Positions 33,524-43,024 of a stretch of 60,089 bases of DNA are shown here, piece after piece. The position numbers and the translations under genes were made by a program. The notes under the pieces are model-generated. The model was not told the DNA's origin, searched no databases, and saw nothing but the letters and a program-made list of their open reading frames with translations. Numbering within the stretch: position 1 is the first letter of the stretch; each line of letters starts with the position of its first letter. Source of the DNA: an uncultured Bacilli bacterium (GTDB taxonomy: Bacteria > Bacillota_I > Bacilli_A > RF39 > UBA660); NCBI GenBank assembly GCA_934102355.1, contig CAKOSO010000004.1, positions 1 to 60,089 of the forward strand, read 5' to 3'.

Positions 33524-34594
33524 TTAAATACTTTCTTGATTTACTGTACAATCTATTGTTTCAGTTTTTTTACATGTATCTCCACTTTTGGTGTATCCAC
33601 TTGGACAGCCTTGAGAGTTTGTAACGCTAGTGGTTTTAACACACCACATAAATGCACCACCAGCTCCATCTTCTTCACTATACATATAGTCACTACTGCT
33701 ATTACATTCCCAGCCATTGTTTCCATTATTTGCATGATATTTTGAACCAGTACATTTTCCATTATTCATTGTATATCCGCCTGGGCAATATGATGTAGAT
33801 ACCATACTTGTTGTCACTTCTTTTGTACATTTACTACCATTTTCAATTGGGGTACAATCTGTTGGACAAGTATAAGGTTCTTTCCAAGTTGCTTTTAATT
33901 TCATATCTTTATCTACTACCATATCTTTAGTTATAGCATTTCCACTTTCATCCATCCATCCGCTAAATACATATCCTTCTTTCGCTGGATTTACTGGTAA
34001 TAAAATTGTTTTGTTTGATTCAACTTTTATGGAATCTATATTACTTCCACCATCTGTATCAAATGTTATAGTATAAGTTTTTGCATCCTTTTTAATCCAG
34101 TATGCTTTTAGTTTCGTATCTCTTGAAATAATTGTATCTTTTTCAATTACTTTTCCATCTTCGTTAATCCATCCCCCAAATATATATCCTTCTTTTGTAG
34201 GATTTACTGGCAAAAGCATTTTATTATCTTTTTCCATTGTAATATTATCAGTTTTATTACCATCTTTATCAAAGATTACACTAACAGTTTCGGCATCGCT
34301 TTTGATCCATTTTGCTTTTAACTTAGTATCACTAGTAAACTTTGTGCCTTCTGTTACTAACTTTTCTTCTTCATTTACCCAACCAATAAAGATATAACCC
34401 TCTTTTGTTGGGGCATCTGGTAATTTAAGAATTTCTCCATTTGATATTTTTACATTTGTGATTTCTGTTCCACCATCTGTATCAAATGTAACTGTAAATG
34501 ATCTTGTTCTACCAAATAATAGATATAATACAAAAAGAAGAAGTAAGATAATAACTATTATTAAGGCAATAATCCATTTCTTTTTATTTTTCAT
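33524..34594 (-). CDS. Membrane-anchored InlB-type repeat protein with Cys-rich tail
   Basis: A 356-residue protein. A basic start and a membrane helix (about residues 6-26) are followed by three Listeria-Bacteroides (InlB B / Flg_new) repeats at ~32-90, ~98-165 and ~172-238. Each ends like EGYIFIGWVNEE...LKAKWIK. From ~240 the protein changes to a Cys-rich domain of about twelve Cys (CPTDC, CPGGYT, CPSGYT) with EGF-like spacing, probably disulfide-bonded. The N-terminal helix is uncleaved in appearance, so it is displayed from the membrane. Likely an adhesin or surface structural protein. Confidence 0.85.
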   Translation of the reverse strand: MKNKKKWIIALIIVIILLLLFVLYLLFGRTRSFTVTFDTDGGTEITNVKISNGEILKLPDAPTKEGYIFIGWVNEEEKLVTEGTKFTSDTKLKAKWIKSDAETVSVIFDKDGNKTDNITMEKDNKMLLPVNPTKEGYIFGGWINEDGKVIEKDTIISRDTKLKAYWIKKDAKTYTITFDTDGGSNIDSIKVESNKTILLPVNPAKEGYVFSGWMDESGNAITKDMVVDKDMKLKATWKEPYTCPTDCTPIENGSKCTKEVTTSMVSTSYCPGGYTMNNGKCTGSKYHANNGNNGWECNSSSDYMYSEEDGAGGAFMWCVKTTSVTNSQGCPSGYTKSGDTCKKTETIDCTVNQESI

Positions 34595-34700
34595 ATATTT
34601 CCTCCTATTGTAAGTATATCATAGAGATAAATAAATATTTTATGTTTTTTTATTTACTTGTTTACAAAAGTTATTCTTTACGCATTTTTTTACATAAAAA

Positions 34701-34727
34701 AACTTACAAATGGATATTTTGTAAGTT
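34701..34727 (-). terminator. tRNA-Cys terminator
   Basis: AACTTACAAA (34701-34710) pairs with TTTGTAAGTT (34718-34727); seven T follow on the minus strand. Confidence 0.8.
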
Positions 34728-34741
34728 ATATTTTACTTAAT

Positions 34742-34815
34742 TGGAGGGGCTAACCAGATTTGAACTGGTGCTCAAGGTTTTGCAGACCCATGCCTTACCG
34801 CTTGGCTATAGCCCC
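34742..34815 (-). tRNA. tRNA-Cys (anticodon GCA)
   Basis: Full cloverleaf on the minus strand, CCA encoded. The 7-bp acceptor stem is GGGGCTA/TAGCCCC and the discriminator is U, as for Cys. The D-arm is GCCAAGCGGTAAGGC, the anticodon loop CTGCAAA (GCA at complement of 34781-34783), and the T-arm ACCAG-TTCAAAT-CTGGT. The top pair of the anticodon stem (27-43) is a T-T mismatch. Own promoter and terminator. Confidence 0.96.
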
Positions 34816-34827
34816 ATGACATTTGTT

Positions 34828-34857
34828 ATTATATCATTAATAATTATTTAAATTCAA
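34828..34857 (-). promoter_or_regulatory. tRNA-Cys promoter
   Basis: TTGAAT (34852-34857), 18-bp spacer, TATAAT (34828-34833), ending 12 bp before the tRNA 5' end. Confidence 0.65.
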
Positions 34858-35000
34858 TATCAATTTACTAATTTATATGAAAAATAGTTGTTTTGTATTC
34901 ATTTTCTTGTAAAATGTGTGTCGATTTTTGTATATTTATATACCAATTGTTTCTTTTATCTGTTATAATTTATATATAAGATATAATTGAGGTGATATGC

Positions 35001-37214
35001 ATGAAAAAACTAATAAATATTATTTTAGTATTTGCTCTTGTTTTTAATTTTTCATGTATTTTTATAGGTAATGTTCATGCTTTAAGCACTGCTACTGTAA
35101 TAGATTCCGATGGACTTAATGTTAGATCTGGTCCAGGAAGCAACTATTCAAAAGTTGGGTTCTTATCTTACGGAAGACAAGCAGTGCTTGTTTCTGCTGA
35201 TAAAAAAAGTGGAACTGGTTGTTCTGGTGGATGGTATCAGATAAATTATGATGGCTCTACTGATAGATATATTTGTAGTGATTATGTTAGTGTATCTACT
35301 ACAGATGATGGTTCAGTAATTTCTAAGAATGGATATTTTACTACTAACACATGGGGATATAGAATTGCTGAAGATTATACAATAGTAAGATCTTCTCCTT
35401 CTACTTCATCAACTTCTTTAGGTAATTTATATCTTGGAACTAAAGTTAAGGTTTTAGAATATACATCAAATGGTTGGACAAAAATATCTTATTATGATGG
35501 AAAAGTTGGATATGTTGTTAATAGATTGGTTAAAAGTTATGAAGATTTAACTGCTACTGATGAAGATTATTACAATGAACTTAGAAAAGCTGGTTTCCCA
35601 GAAAGTTATTTACCTTTTCTTACTAAGCTTCATAAACAGCATCCAAATTGGAATTTTAAAGCTTTAAATGTAGGTAAAGATTTTTCAACAGCTGTTGCAA
35701 GTGAAATTGGAAAGTGTTATACACAAGCTACAATAGAATCTTATAGACTTAATAATGTATTAGTTGAAAATCCTAACTGGTATAAAGCTTCCCCTTCTGT
35801 TGTTGCTGTATATATGGATCCTAGAAACTATTTAAATGAAGTTAATATATTTGCTTTTGAAGAACTTGCTTATGATGAAAAAAATCAAACAAGTGATATT
35901 GTTAAAAGTATATTTGGAAATTCTTATTTAAGTGATGATCAATATGTAACATATTTTATAAACGCTGGTAAAACTTATAATATATCACCTGTTCATTTAG
36001 CTTCAAGAGTAAAACAAGAAGGTGGAACTAATGAATCTTATGATGGTGTTTCTGGTAACTCTACGTTAACTTATGGTGGAAGTTCATTAAAAGGTTATTA
36101 TAACTATTATAATATTGGTGCTTATCAAGATGGTATTACTTCTAGTTCTGTAGCAAGGGGTCTTGCAGTTGCTGGTGAACTTACTGATAAAGGTTATTAT
36201 TTAGGTACTCCTTGGGATACGAGAGAAAAAGCTATTATGTATGGTGCTTACTTCATTGCAAACTCTTATATAAATAAAGGTCAAAATACAATGTACTTAC
36301 AAAAATTCAATGTAGCAAAAAATGCTTATTTCCCTTCATATACACATCAATATATGACTAATGTTATGGCACCTGCTAGTGAAGCATTTTCTACTTGGCA
36401 AACAAATAATAAACTTGGTTTGATGGATACAGCTTATACCTTTGCTATTCCTGTTTATGATAATATGCCTAGTGATTTCACTACTCTACCTCCAATTGGT
36501 AATTCAAATAATTATGCTTCTGATATTAAAATTAATGATAAAACAATAAATGGTTTTGATAAAGATGTATTAGAGTATACTCATTATGTTGATAGTGATG
36601 TAACAAGTGTAAATATAACTGTTTCTAAAGAATCTGATGTTGCAACAGTTAGTGGAGCTGGAAATATTAAGTTAGATAATAAAGAAACATTAGTAAATAT
36701 AAAAGTAACAAGTCAAACAAATGAAGTTAGAAATTATAAAATAACTATTATAAAGAAAGATAAAGAACAAACTGAAGAACAAAAAACTATTGAAGAAGTT
36801 TTAAATAATGTTGATATAAAATATAGTAATGGTTATATGACTAGTATTGTTGCAGGAACAACTGCTACTACTCTATCAAATATGATTTATGAACAGAATC
36901 CTAATGTACAAGTTTTAATTAATGATAAAGATGGAAATGTTAAATCAAATAGTAATTTGGCTACTGGTGATAAAATAACTATTACACTAAATAGTGAAAC
37001 AGTATCATATAAGTTATCTATTAAAGGTGATGTTAATGGTGATGGTGTTATTAATTCTATTGATATAGCTAGAATTCAAAGACATATTCTAAAATTAGCT
37101 TTACAACAAGAAGAATATAAAGATGCTGCTGATACTAATTATGATGGCATTATTAATTCTATTGATATAGCAAAAGTACAAAGACATATTCTTGGTATTA
37201 AGTCTTTAAAATAA
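35001..37214 (+). CDS. Secreted glucosaminidase with SH3 domains, cadherin-like domain and C-terminal dockerin
   Basis: A 737-residue secreted enzyme. Signal peptide 1-27 (ending NVHA). Two SH3-type domains (about 28-100 and 120-185) contain DGLNVRSGPGSNYSKVG and VRSSPSTSSTS. A glucosaminidase domain (about 190-485, LytB/GH73-like) has a likely catalytic Glu in RVKQEGG. A cadherin-like beta-sandwich domain (about 505-590) follows. The dockerin (about 676-737) has two calcium loops, DVNGDGVINSID and DTNYDGIINSID, with recognition pairs SI/QR. It cuts glycan strands of peptidoglycan; the dockerin should dock it onto the cohesin protein of the next gene, 15 nt downstream. Start 35001 follows TTGAGGTGAT. 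Confidence 0.93.
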   Translation: MKKLINIILVFALVFNFSCIFIGNVHALSTATVIDSDGLNVRSGPGSNYSKVGFLSYGRQAVLVSADKKSGTGCSGGWYQINYDGSTDRYICSDYVSVSTTDDGSVISKNGYFTTNTWGYRIAEDYTIVRSSPSTSSTSLGNLYLGTKVKVLEYTSNGWTKISYYDGKVGYVVNRLVKSYEDLTATDEDYYNELRKAGFPESYLPFLTKLHKQHPNWNFKALNVGKDFSTAVASEIGKCYTQATIESYRLNNVLVENPNWYKASPSVVAVYMDPRNYLNEVNIFAFEELAYDEKNQTSDIVKSIFGNSYLSDDQYVTYFINAGKTYNISPVHLASRVKQEGGTNESYDGVSGNSTLTYGGSSLKGYYNYYNIGAYQDGITSSSVARGLAVAGELTDKGYYLGTPWDTREKAIMYGAYFIANSYINKGQNTMYLQKFNVAKNAYFPSYTHQYMTNVMAPASEAFSTWQTNNKLGLMDTAYTFAIPVYDNMPSDFTTLPPIGNSNNYASDIKINDKTINGFDKDVLEYTHYVDSDVTSVNITVSKESDVATVSGAGNIKLDNKETLVNIKVTSQTNEVRNYKITIIKKDKEQTEEQKTIEEVLNNVDIKYSNGYMTSIVAGTTATTLSNMIYEQNPNVQVLINDKDGNVKSNSNLATGDKITITLNSETVSYKLSIKGDVNGDGVINSIDIARIQRHILKLALQQEEYKDAADTNYDGIINSIDIAKVQRHILGIKSLK

Positions 37215-37229
37215 AAGGAGTTGTAAAAT

Positions 37230-38798
37230 ATGAAAAGAAAATTATTTAATCTATTATTTGCATTAATAACTTTAGTAGCATTTCCTACTTTAGTTAAAGC
37301 GGCAAGTGGTAATATATCGATATCGGCATCTAATACAAGTGTTACAGTAGGTAATACTTTTACCATAACTGTTAATGTTTCAACATCTGGTGAAGGTTTA
37401 ATGGCTTATCAATATAATTTATCTTATGATAGTTCAAAGCTTGTTCAAACTGGCGGAGATACAGGAATTGTACTTGGTTATGCACAAGATGCTTCAACTT
37501 ATAATATGTCAAAAACATTTACATTTAAAGTAATAGCTAGTGGTAGTTCTTCAATTAAAGTTGTTGATTCATTAATAAGTGGAACTGAAACAGATAGTAT
37601 ATCTCATAATAATGGCTCTGTTACAATAACTGGTGTTTCTGCTACTAGTGGTGGTAACTCTGGTAGTTCTACTGGTGGATCAACTGGGGGTTCTACTGGT
37701 GGATCCAGCACAACTAAAACTAACTACTCTACTAATAATAATTTAAAATCACTTAGTGTTGATGGTTATAAGTTTGATAAAGATTTTAATAAAAATACTT
37801 TAGAGTATTCTATTGATGTAGATGAAAGTGTTGAAAAAATTAATATAGTTGCTGAAGTTGAAGATTCTAAAGCTAGAATTGATGGAATTGGAGAAAAAGA
37901 ATTAGATCTTGGTGAAAACAAAATAAATATTGTTGTTACATCTGAAAAGGGTACTACTAAAACCTATGTAATTACAGTAAATGTTAAAGATTCTTCTCAT
38001 ATTGAAGTAATAATTAATAATAAAAAGTATAATTTAGTTAAAAAAGCTTCTTTATTAGGTACTATTAAAGGGTTTACTGAGAGTAAGGTAACAATTAATT
38101 CAATAGCTATTCCAAGTCTTAAAAATGAAAAAACTAATATAGAATTAGTTGGTTTAAAGAATCAAACTAATGGTGAAATAAGTTTATTTATATATGATAA
38201 ATCTAATAATTCATATATAAGATATACTACTATTGATTCTAGTAATCTTAATATAACTATTATTGATGGTGGAAAGTTTAAGAATTATAGTAAAAAAATA
38301 ATAACTATTAATGATAAAGAAGTTGAAGTATTTAAAGTAAATGATAACTCAAAATATTCTTACTTCTATGGAATGAATAATGAAACTGGTGAAAAGTCAG
38401 TTTATATGTATGATGAAGTCGATAATACTTTAATAAGATATAATGATGAAGAATTAATAAGGCTTGAGGAAAAAGAGAGAAAAACTAATATAATTATTTA
38501 TTCATTTTTAGGTCTTACTGTTGTTCTATTTATAATAATTATTATTTTATCTTTATCTAAAGGTAAAAAAAGTAAAAAGAATAAGAGTGTTGAAAGTGTT
38601 GATTATAAAAAGATAAAAGATCTTAAAAAGAAAGATGATAAAAAGAAAAAACTTGATGACAAGATGGATAATACATCTGATATTGCTAAAAAGATTGATG
38701 ATGTAGAAAAAACAAATGAAATTAAGGAAGTTAAAGAAATTAAAGAAACTAATGTAAAGAAAAAAAGAAGTCTTAATAAAATGCTTGATGAATTATAG
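37230..38798 (+). CDS. Membrane-anchored cohesin protein, partner of the dockerin glucosaminidase
   Basis: A 522-residue protein. Signal peptide 1-24 (VKA), then a type-I-like cohesin (about 25-135) with ISASNTSVTVGNTFTITVNV, YNLSYDSSKL and FTFKVIASG. A Gly/Ser/Thr linker (STGGSTGGSTGGS) leads to a cadherin-like domain (about 170-250) and an unassigned beta-rich region. A transmembrane helix (about 414-436) is followed by a very Lys-rich cytoplasmic tail of ~85 residues. It is a cell-surface receptor for dockerins. It starts 15 nt after the dockerin gene, AAAGGAG ribosome-binding site. The long charged inner tail is unusual for a passive anchor and might contact an intracellular partner. Confidence 0.88.
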   Translation: MKRKLFNLLFALITLVAFPTLVKAASGNISISASNTSVTVGNTFTITVNVSTSGEGLMAYQYNLSYDSSKLVQTGGDTGIVLGYAQDASTYNMSKTFTFKVIASGSSSIKVVDSLISGTETDSISHNNGSVTITGVSATSGGNSGSSTGGSTGGSTGGSSTTKTNYSTNNNLKSLSVDGYKFDKDFNKNTLEYSIDVDESVEKINIVAEVEDSKARIDGIGEKELDLGENKINIVVTSEKGTTKTYVITVNVKDSSHIEVIINNKKYNLVKKASLLGTIKGFTESKVTINSIAIPSLKNEKTNIELVGLKNQTNGEISLFIYDKSNNSYIRYTTIDSSNLNITIIDGGKFKNYSKKIITINDKEVEVFKVNDNSKYSYFYGMNNETGEKSVYMYDEVDNTLIRYNDEELIRLEEKERKTNIIIYSFLGLTVVLFIIIIILSLSKGKKSKKNKSVESVDYKKIKDLKKKDDKKKKLDDKMDNTSDIAKKIDDVEKTNEIKEVKEIKETNVKKKRSLNKMLDEL

Positions 38799-38809
38799 GA
38801 TAAAAAAAT

Positions 38810-38829
38810 AAAACCCTTTTTTGGGTTTT
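38810..38829. terminator. Bidirectional terminator between cohesin gene and nth
   Basis: AAAACCC-TTTTTT-GGGTTTT stem with A- and T-rich flanks at 38810-38829. Confidence 0.7.
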
Positions 38830-39446
38830 TATTTTGTACAAATATCTTTTAATTTACAAGTTTCACATTTAGGATTTTTAGCAGTACAATAGTATCTTCC
38901 GAATAATACTGCTTGCAAGTGAAATTTATTCCATCTATCTTTAGGAATTTTTCTTTTTAATTTTTCTTCTACTTTTATTACATCATCTTTTTGGTATGCT
39001 AGTTTTAATCTTTTTGATACTCTAAATACATGTGTATCTACTGCTATATTTGGAATGTTATATATTTCACTTAATATAACATTTGTAGTTTTTCTACCTA
39101 CCATTGGCATTTGTTCTAGTAGTTCTCTTTTTGTTGGTACAATACCGCTATATTCTTCATCTAGTATTCTTGATATTTCTTTTACCCCTGCAGCCTTTTT
39201 TCTATAGCTTCCTAGACTTTTTATAATATTTTCTATATCTTTTACATCAGCGCTTTTTAATGCCTTTAAATCAGGGTATTTAGAAAATAATTCTTTAGTT
39301 ACTATATTTACTCTTTTATCTGTTGTTTGTGCACTTAACATTACTGCTATTACAAGTTCATATGGTTTATTATAGTTTAATTCGCATTTTGGTTCTTTTA
39401 TTAATTCATCAAAATAATTAAGAATTAATTCTATTTTATTCTTCAT
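38829..39446 (-). CDS. nth: Endonuclease III
   Basis: A 205-residue DNA glycosylase/AP lyase. It has the helix-hairpin-helix MPMVGRKTTNVIL with catalytic Lys, the catalytic Asp in VDTHVFRV, and the 4Fe-4S cluster loop C-x6-C-x2-C-x5-C at the C-terminus (CTAKNPKCETCKLKDIC). It removes oxidised pyrimidines. It overlaps dnaD by 11 nt, the common dnaD-nth pairing in Bacilli, and is a client of the SUF system in this window. Confidence 0.96.
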   Translation of the reverse strand: MKNKIELILNYFDELIKEPKCELNYNKPYELVIAVMLSAQTTDKRVNIVTKELFSKYPDLKALKSADVKDIENIIKSLGSYRKKAAGVKEISRILDEEYSGIVPTKRELLEQMPMVGRKTTNVILSEIYNIPNIAVDTHVFRVSKRLKLAYQKDDVIKVEEKLKRKIPKDRWNKFHLQAVLFGRYYCTAKNPKCETCKLKDICTK

Positions 39447-40065
39447 CTAACCAATTATAATCTGGAAGGTTTACAAGAGATTCATCTTCTTTTTTATTAT
39501 TTACCTTCTTATACCCTTTCTTTTTCCATTCGAATAATATTTTATCAATATACTTTAAATTATTAACACCATTTAGAACTGCTTCTTTTAATGCATCTTT
39601 TATCATTTCTTCACTGATATTACTATCTAACCAATGTTTTATTGTTTCATATTCAATTGGTGATAGTGTTCTTCCAAATTCTTTTTCAATATTTGAATAA
39701 ATATCAGATGTATCCTTTTCTTCTTGTTCTTCTACTCTTTTATCTACAAGAAGAGATGCTAGTTTATTTCTTATTAAACTTATATCAAAATATTCTTTCA
39801 TAATACCAACTTCATCTTTTAATACATGCATATTTAGCAGTTTTTTTTCTGTTAAAGATGATATTATTTGTAATACTTCCATGTTTTCTAAATTTAATCT
39901 ATTACATATAATAGGCATATCAAAAGGTATATCATGATCATATGAAAAAAGAAGTGATAAGAATAGTAATTCTTTAGAATCAATATTTAACTCTTTAGAG
40001 TACTTAATTAATACTCCAGGTACAATAATATCCTTAATATTTAATAATTCTAATACACTGCTCAT
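39436..40065 (-). CDS. dnaD: DnaD-like replication initiation protein
   Basis: A 209-residue protein. The N-terminal winged-helix DDBH1 domain (about 1-95) contains KELLFLSLLFSYDHDIPF. The DDBH2 domain (about 120-185) has FGRTLSPIEYETIKHW and the conserved LKYIDKILFEWKKKGY end (YxxxILxxW). DnaD loads the helicase and remodels DNA in Gram-positive bacteria. AGAGGTGA ribosome-binding site; operon with nth. Confidence 0.93.
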   Translation of the reverse strand: MSSVLELLNIKDIIVPGVLIKYSKELNIDSKELLFLSLLFSYDHDIPFDMPIICNRLNLENMEVLQIISSLTEKKLLNMHVLKDEVGIMKEYFDISLIRNKLASLLVDKRVEEQEEKDTSDIYSNIEKEFGRTLSPIEYETIKHWLDSNISEEMIKDALKEAVLNGVNNLKYIDKILFEWKKKGYKKVNNKKEDESLVNLPDYNWLDEE

Positions 40066-40090
40066 AATATCACCTCTTATTTAAAATATA

Positions 40091-41185
40091 TTATAGCACA
40101 ACATACTTCTCTTTTAAATAAGCAATTAAATCTTCTTTTTTATTATCTACTTCTTTATTTAGAATACTTATTTCTAAGTCTTCAATTATTTCACTAATAA
40201 ATGGCCCAGCTTCTTTATCAAATACTTTACATATATCTTCAGTTGTTATATTTATATCTTTTTTATCTTTTATAGGTAGGTTTTCATATCTTTTTACTAC
40301 CTTTTTTTTGTTGATTTTCTTTAGGTCACATACGACATTTATAGCATATAATCCATATTTATATAAAACTTTATCATCATTTATATCTTCTAGAAGAAGA
40401 CTGTTAACATCTTTAATTAAAGCTTTTTCATTTTTAGTAAATGGGTATTCTCCGCAACATATTGTAGCCCACATTCCTGTTGAATAATTTGTTTTTAAAA
40501 CGTTGTCTATGTTTTTTAATTCTAATTCACCTAGTAAATCTAATTCTTTTAGTAGTTTTACTCCCCTACTTTTATTACTGCTTAAGAATATTTTATTTAA
40601 TTCTTCTTTTTTTCTTGTATAAGATAGTTCTTTTAAACCACTTTTGTTTTTCTTTATAGCGTCGATTAATGTACCATCTAATCTAAATTTTAAGATAGTA
40701 CTTATTCTTATTGCTCTTAGAATTCTTAGTGCATCTTCTTCCATTTTTTTATATGGATCTCCAACGCTTTTAATAACTTTTTTTCTTATGTCTTCTTTAG
40801 CATTTAACGTGTCAATTATCTTTCCTTTTTTATCCATGCATATAGTATTTACAGTAAAATCTCTTCTTTTTATGTCTTCTTCTAAACTGTCAACATATTC
40901 TATTTTTTCTGGTTTTCTTTTATTTACATAATTTATATCTTTTCTATATGTGGTTATTTCGAAGCTATAGTCACCTATATTAAATGAAACATTTCCATAT
41001 TCTAAAAATTCAATTTCATAATCTTTAAATATTTCTTTAATGTCTTTTGGTCTAGCATTTGTTGTAATATCAATATCATGACTTTTCTTTTTTAATAATA
41101 GATCTCTTACATATCCACCAATTACAAAAGCTTCAAATCCTTGTTTTTCTATCCTGTCAAGTACATTATATATAGTTTCGTTCAT
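40091..41185 (-). CDS. cca: CCA-adding tRNA nucleotidyltransferase
   Basis: A 364-residue class II nucleotidyltransferase. The head domain has VIGGYVRDLLL and the DID metal pair in SHDIDITTNARP. Motif B/C segments (RRDFTVNTICMD, EEDALRILRAIRI) follow, then the helical tail. It repairs or adds the 3' CCA of tRNAs. The tRNA-Cys in this window already encodes CCA. Start 41185 chosen after GAGGGAGGA; the earlier in-frame ATG at 41203 overlaps the ezrA terminator. Confidence 0.93.
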   Translation of the reverse strand: MNETIYNVLDRIEKQGFEAFVIGGYVRDLLLKKKSHDIDITTNARPKDIKEIFKDYEIEFLEYGNVSFNIGDYSFEITTYRKDINYVNKRKPEKIEYVDSLEEDIKRRDFTVNTICMDKKGKIIDTLNAKEDIRKKVIKSVGDPYKKMEEDALRILRAIRISTILKFRLDGTLIDAIKKNKSGLKELSYTRKKEELNKIFLSSNKSRGVKLLKELDLLGELELKNIDNVLKTNYSTGMWATICCGEYPFTKNEKALIKDVNSLLLEDINDDKVLYKYGLYAINVVCDLKKINKKKVVKRYENLPIKDKKDINITTEDICKVFDKEAGPFISEIIEDLEISILNKEVDNKKEDLIAYLKEKYVVL

Positions 41186-41206
41186 ATATCCTCCCTCTAA
41201 CACAAT

Positions 41207-41229
41207 AAAACAGACTATTTGTCTGTTTT
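41207..41229 (-). terminator. ezrA terminator
   Basis: AAAACAGAC (41207-41215) pairs with GTCTGTTTT (41221-41229) around the ezrA TAG stop. The T-run is short, so read-through into cca is possible. Confidence 0.55.
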
Positions 41230-42936
41230 ATAAACATCTAACATTTTTTTATAAATATCTGATTCAACGATATTAATTGACGCAATAGCTGTTTCTAATG
41301 ATTGTGTATAGTCCCCTTTAAAGAAAAGCTGTGATGCGACATTTAGTCCTTTTTCGATATCTTGATCAAGTGGTTTATATCTATTGCCATATACAATTGT
41401 CATTTCAGATAATTTTGCAGTTTTAATCATATCATTAGTTGTATTATATAGTTTGAATGATAAATCTCTTGCTGTATCTACTCTGATATTTAATGTTTTA
41501 ATAGTAATTGGAACTTTCTTTAATTCCTTTTCTATTTCATAGACAGCTTCATTAGCTTCTGATAATTCAACAAAGTAATTATTAGCTATAATAGGAAGCT
41601 TGTAATGTCTTATGTTAGCTTTACATTGTTTTAATAATTCATTTATTTCATTTAATTGTTCTCTTGCTCTTAATTCATCTTCATGCATACTGCCTAGTGA
41701 TTTTAAGCAATTGTTTAGATCTTCTTCTGTATTTTCAAATGAAGATGCTAATTCATCTATTTCCTGTTTTAATACAGAATAAGCTTCTTCTTTATTCTTT
41801 AATTTACCAATTATAGTGTTATATGTACTATTTATTTCAAATAAAGACTTATTAACAGATTCAAGTTCTTCTAAATCTTCTTTTGATAGATTATACATAC
41901 TTTTTATATCATCTAATTGACTATAAATATCAGATATTATTTTATTAACACTAACTATTTTTGTTTTGAATTCTTTTACAGTTTCATCAAATTGTTTCTT
42001 ACTTCTTTTTTCAATATCAAAATCATTAAATATTCCATCTAAATAATCTATAAATGTTTTTAATTCAAATAAGCTATCTTCTAAGTTAAGTATTTTTGCT
42101 TTATCAAGTATAAGACTTATCTTTTTTCTTATTTGATCCATGTTGTATTCAAAGTTTAAGAATCCTAGTGGATAACCTTTTTCTACCATGTTTTCATAAA
42201 TTGTTTCTGCTTCTTTAATTCTTGTTGGAAGTATTTTAGTTGTTAAAAGCACTAAATCTGGAACTTCTTCAATGACTACTCCCATATGTGCAATCATTTC
42301 ATCTAATACTTTTACTGTGTTAATTACTTCTGTATAATCATTTTCTTCCATGATAACTTCAAAGTCTTGGAATCTTTTTTCTATATTTTCGAATTGTAAT
42401 TCTATATATTTATAAATATCTCCATAACTTTCTTCACTGTTATGAAATTTTCTTTCTAATTCTCTAAATTTTGCTTTTAATTTAGTAACAATTGCCCTAT
42501 TTCTTTCTTCACTCATTGTTACTTCACGTATTTCATCTAATAAATTATCGGTTGATACACGTATTTTATAAATTTCCATTTCTAGATTTACAATTGCTTC
42601 TTTTGCTTCTTTTATTTTTTTAGTATCAATTAGACCATCTGCTTCTAATAAAAGATCTGTTATTTTTGTATATCTTTCATTTTTTAAAACTTCATATCTT
42701 TCATTCCACTCATCATATTTTGATTCTAATTTATCATTTTTAAGTAAGCTCTCTATTTTAGATAATTCAACCATTATAGGAGTACCTACTATTAGGTTTC
42801 TTTGTCTTTCTAATTCTTCAAGCTTTTTTCTTAATTTATTTATTTTTTTCTTTTTAATTAATAGGATTATGACAACAATAAAAATTAGTGCTAAAAAAAC
42901 ACCAGATACTAAATAAAGAATATCGCTAGTACTCAT
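41215..42936 (-). CDS. ezrA: Septation ring formation regulator EzrA
   Basis: A 573-residue protein with one N-terminal membrane helix (about residues 5-28), then basic residues and a spectrin-like coiled-coil body to the end, the standard EzrA build and length. The start of the cytoplasmic part (KLRKKLEELERQRNLIVGTPIMVELSKIE) matches the family. EzrA binds FtsZ and links it to wall synthesis. With SepF and the DivIVA-like protein it gives a Bacilli-type divisome. Confidence 0.95.
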   Translation of the reverse strand: MSTSDILYLVSGVFLALIFIVVIILLIKKKKINKLRKKLEELERQRNLIVGTPIMVELSKIESLLKNDKLESKYDEWNERYEVLKNERYTKITDLLLEADGLIDTKKIKEAKEAIVNLEMEIYKIRVSTDNLLDEIREVTMSEERNRAIVTKLKAKFRELERKFHNSEESYGDIYKYIELQFENIEKRFQDFEVIMEENDYTEVINTVKVLDEMIAHMGVVIEEVPDLVLLTTKILPTRIKEAETIYENMVEKGYPLGFLNFEYNMDQIRKKISLILDKAKILNLEDSLFELKTFIDYLDGIFNDFDIEKRSKKQFDETVKEFKTKIVSVNKIISDIYSQLDDIKSMYNLSKEDLEELESVNKSLFEINSTYNTIIGKLKNKEEAYSVLKQEIDELASSFENTEEDLNNCLKSLGSMHEDELRAREQLNEINELLKQCKANIRHYKLPIIANNYFVELSEANEAVYEIEKELKKVPITIKTLNIRVDTARDLSFKLYNTTNDMIKTAKLSEMTIVYGNRYKPLDQDIEKGLNVASQLFFKGDYTQSLETAIASINIVESDIYKKMLDVYKTDK

Positions 42937-43024
42937 ATCATCACCTACTATATAATTTTATCATAAAATGTTTTTTTAATAAACATATTTTTACATTAAT
43001 TTTGGATTTATTTATATTTATAAT

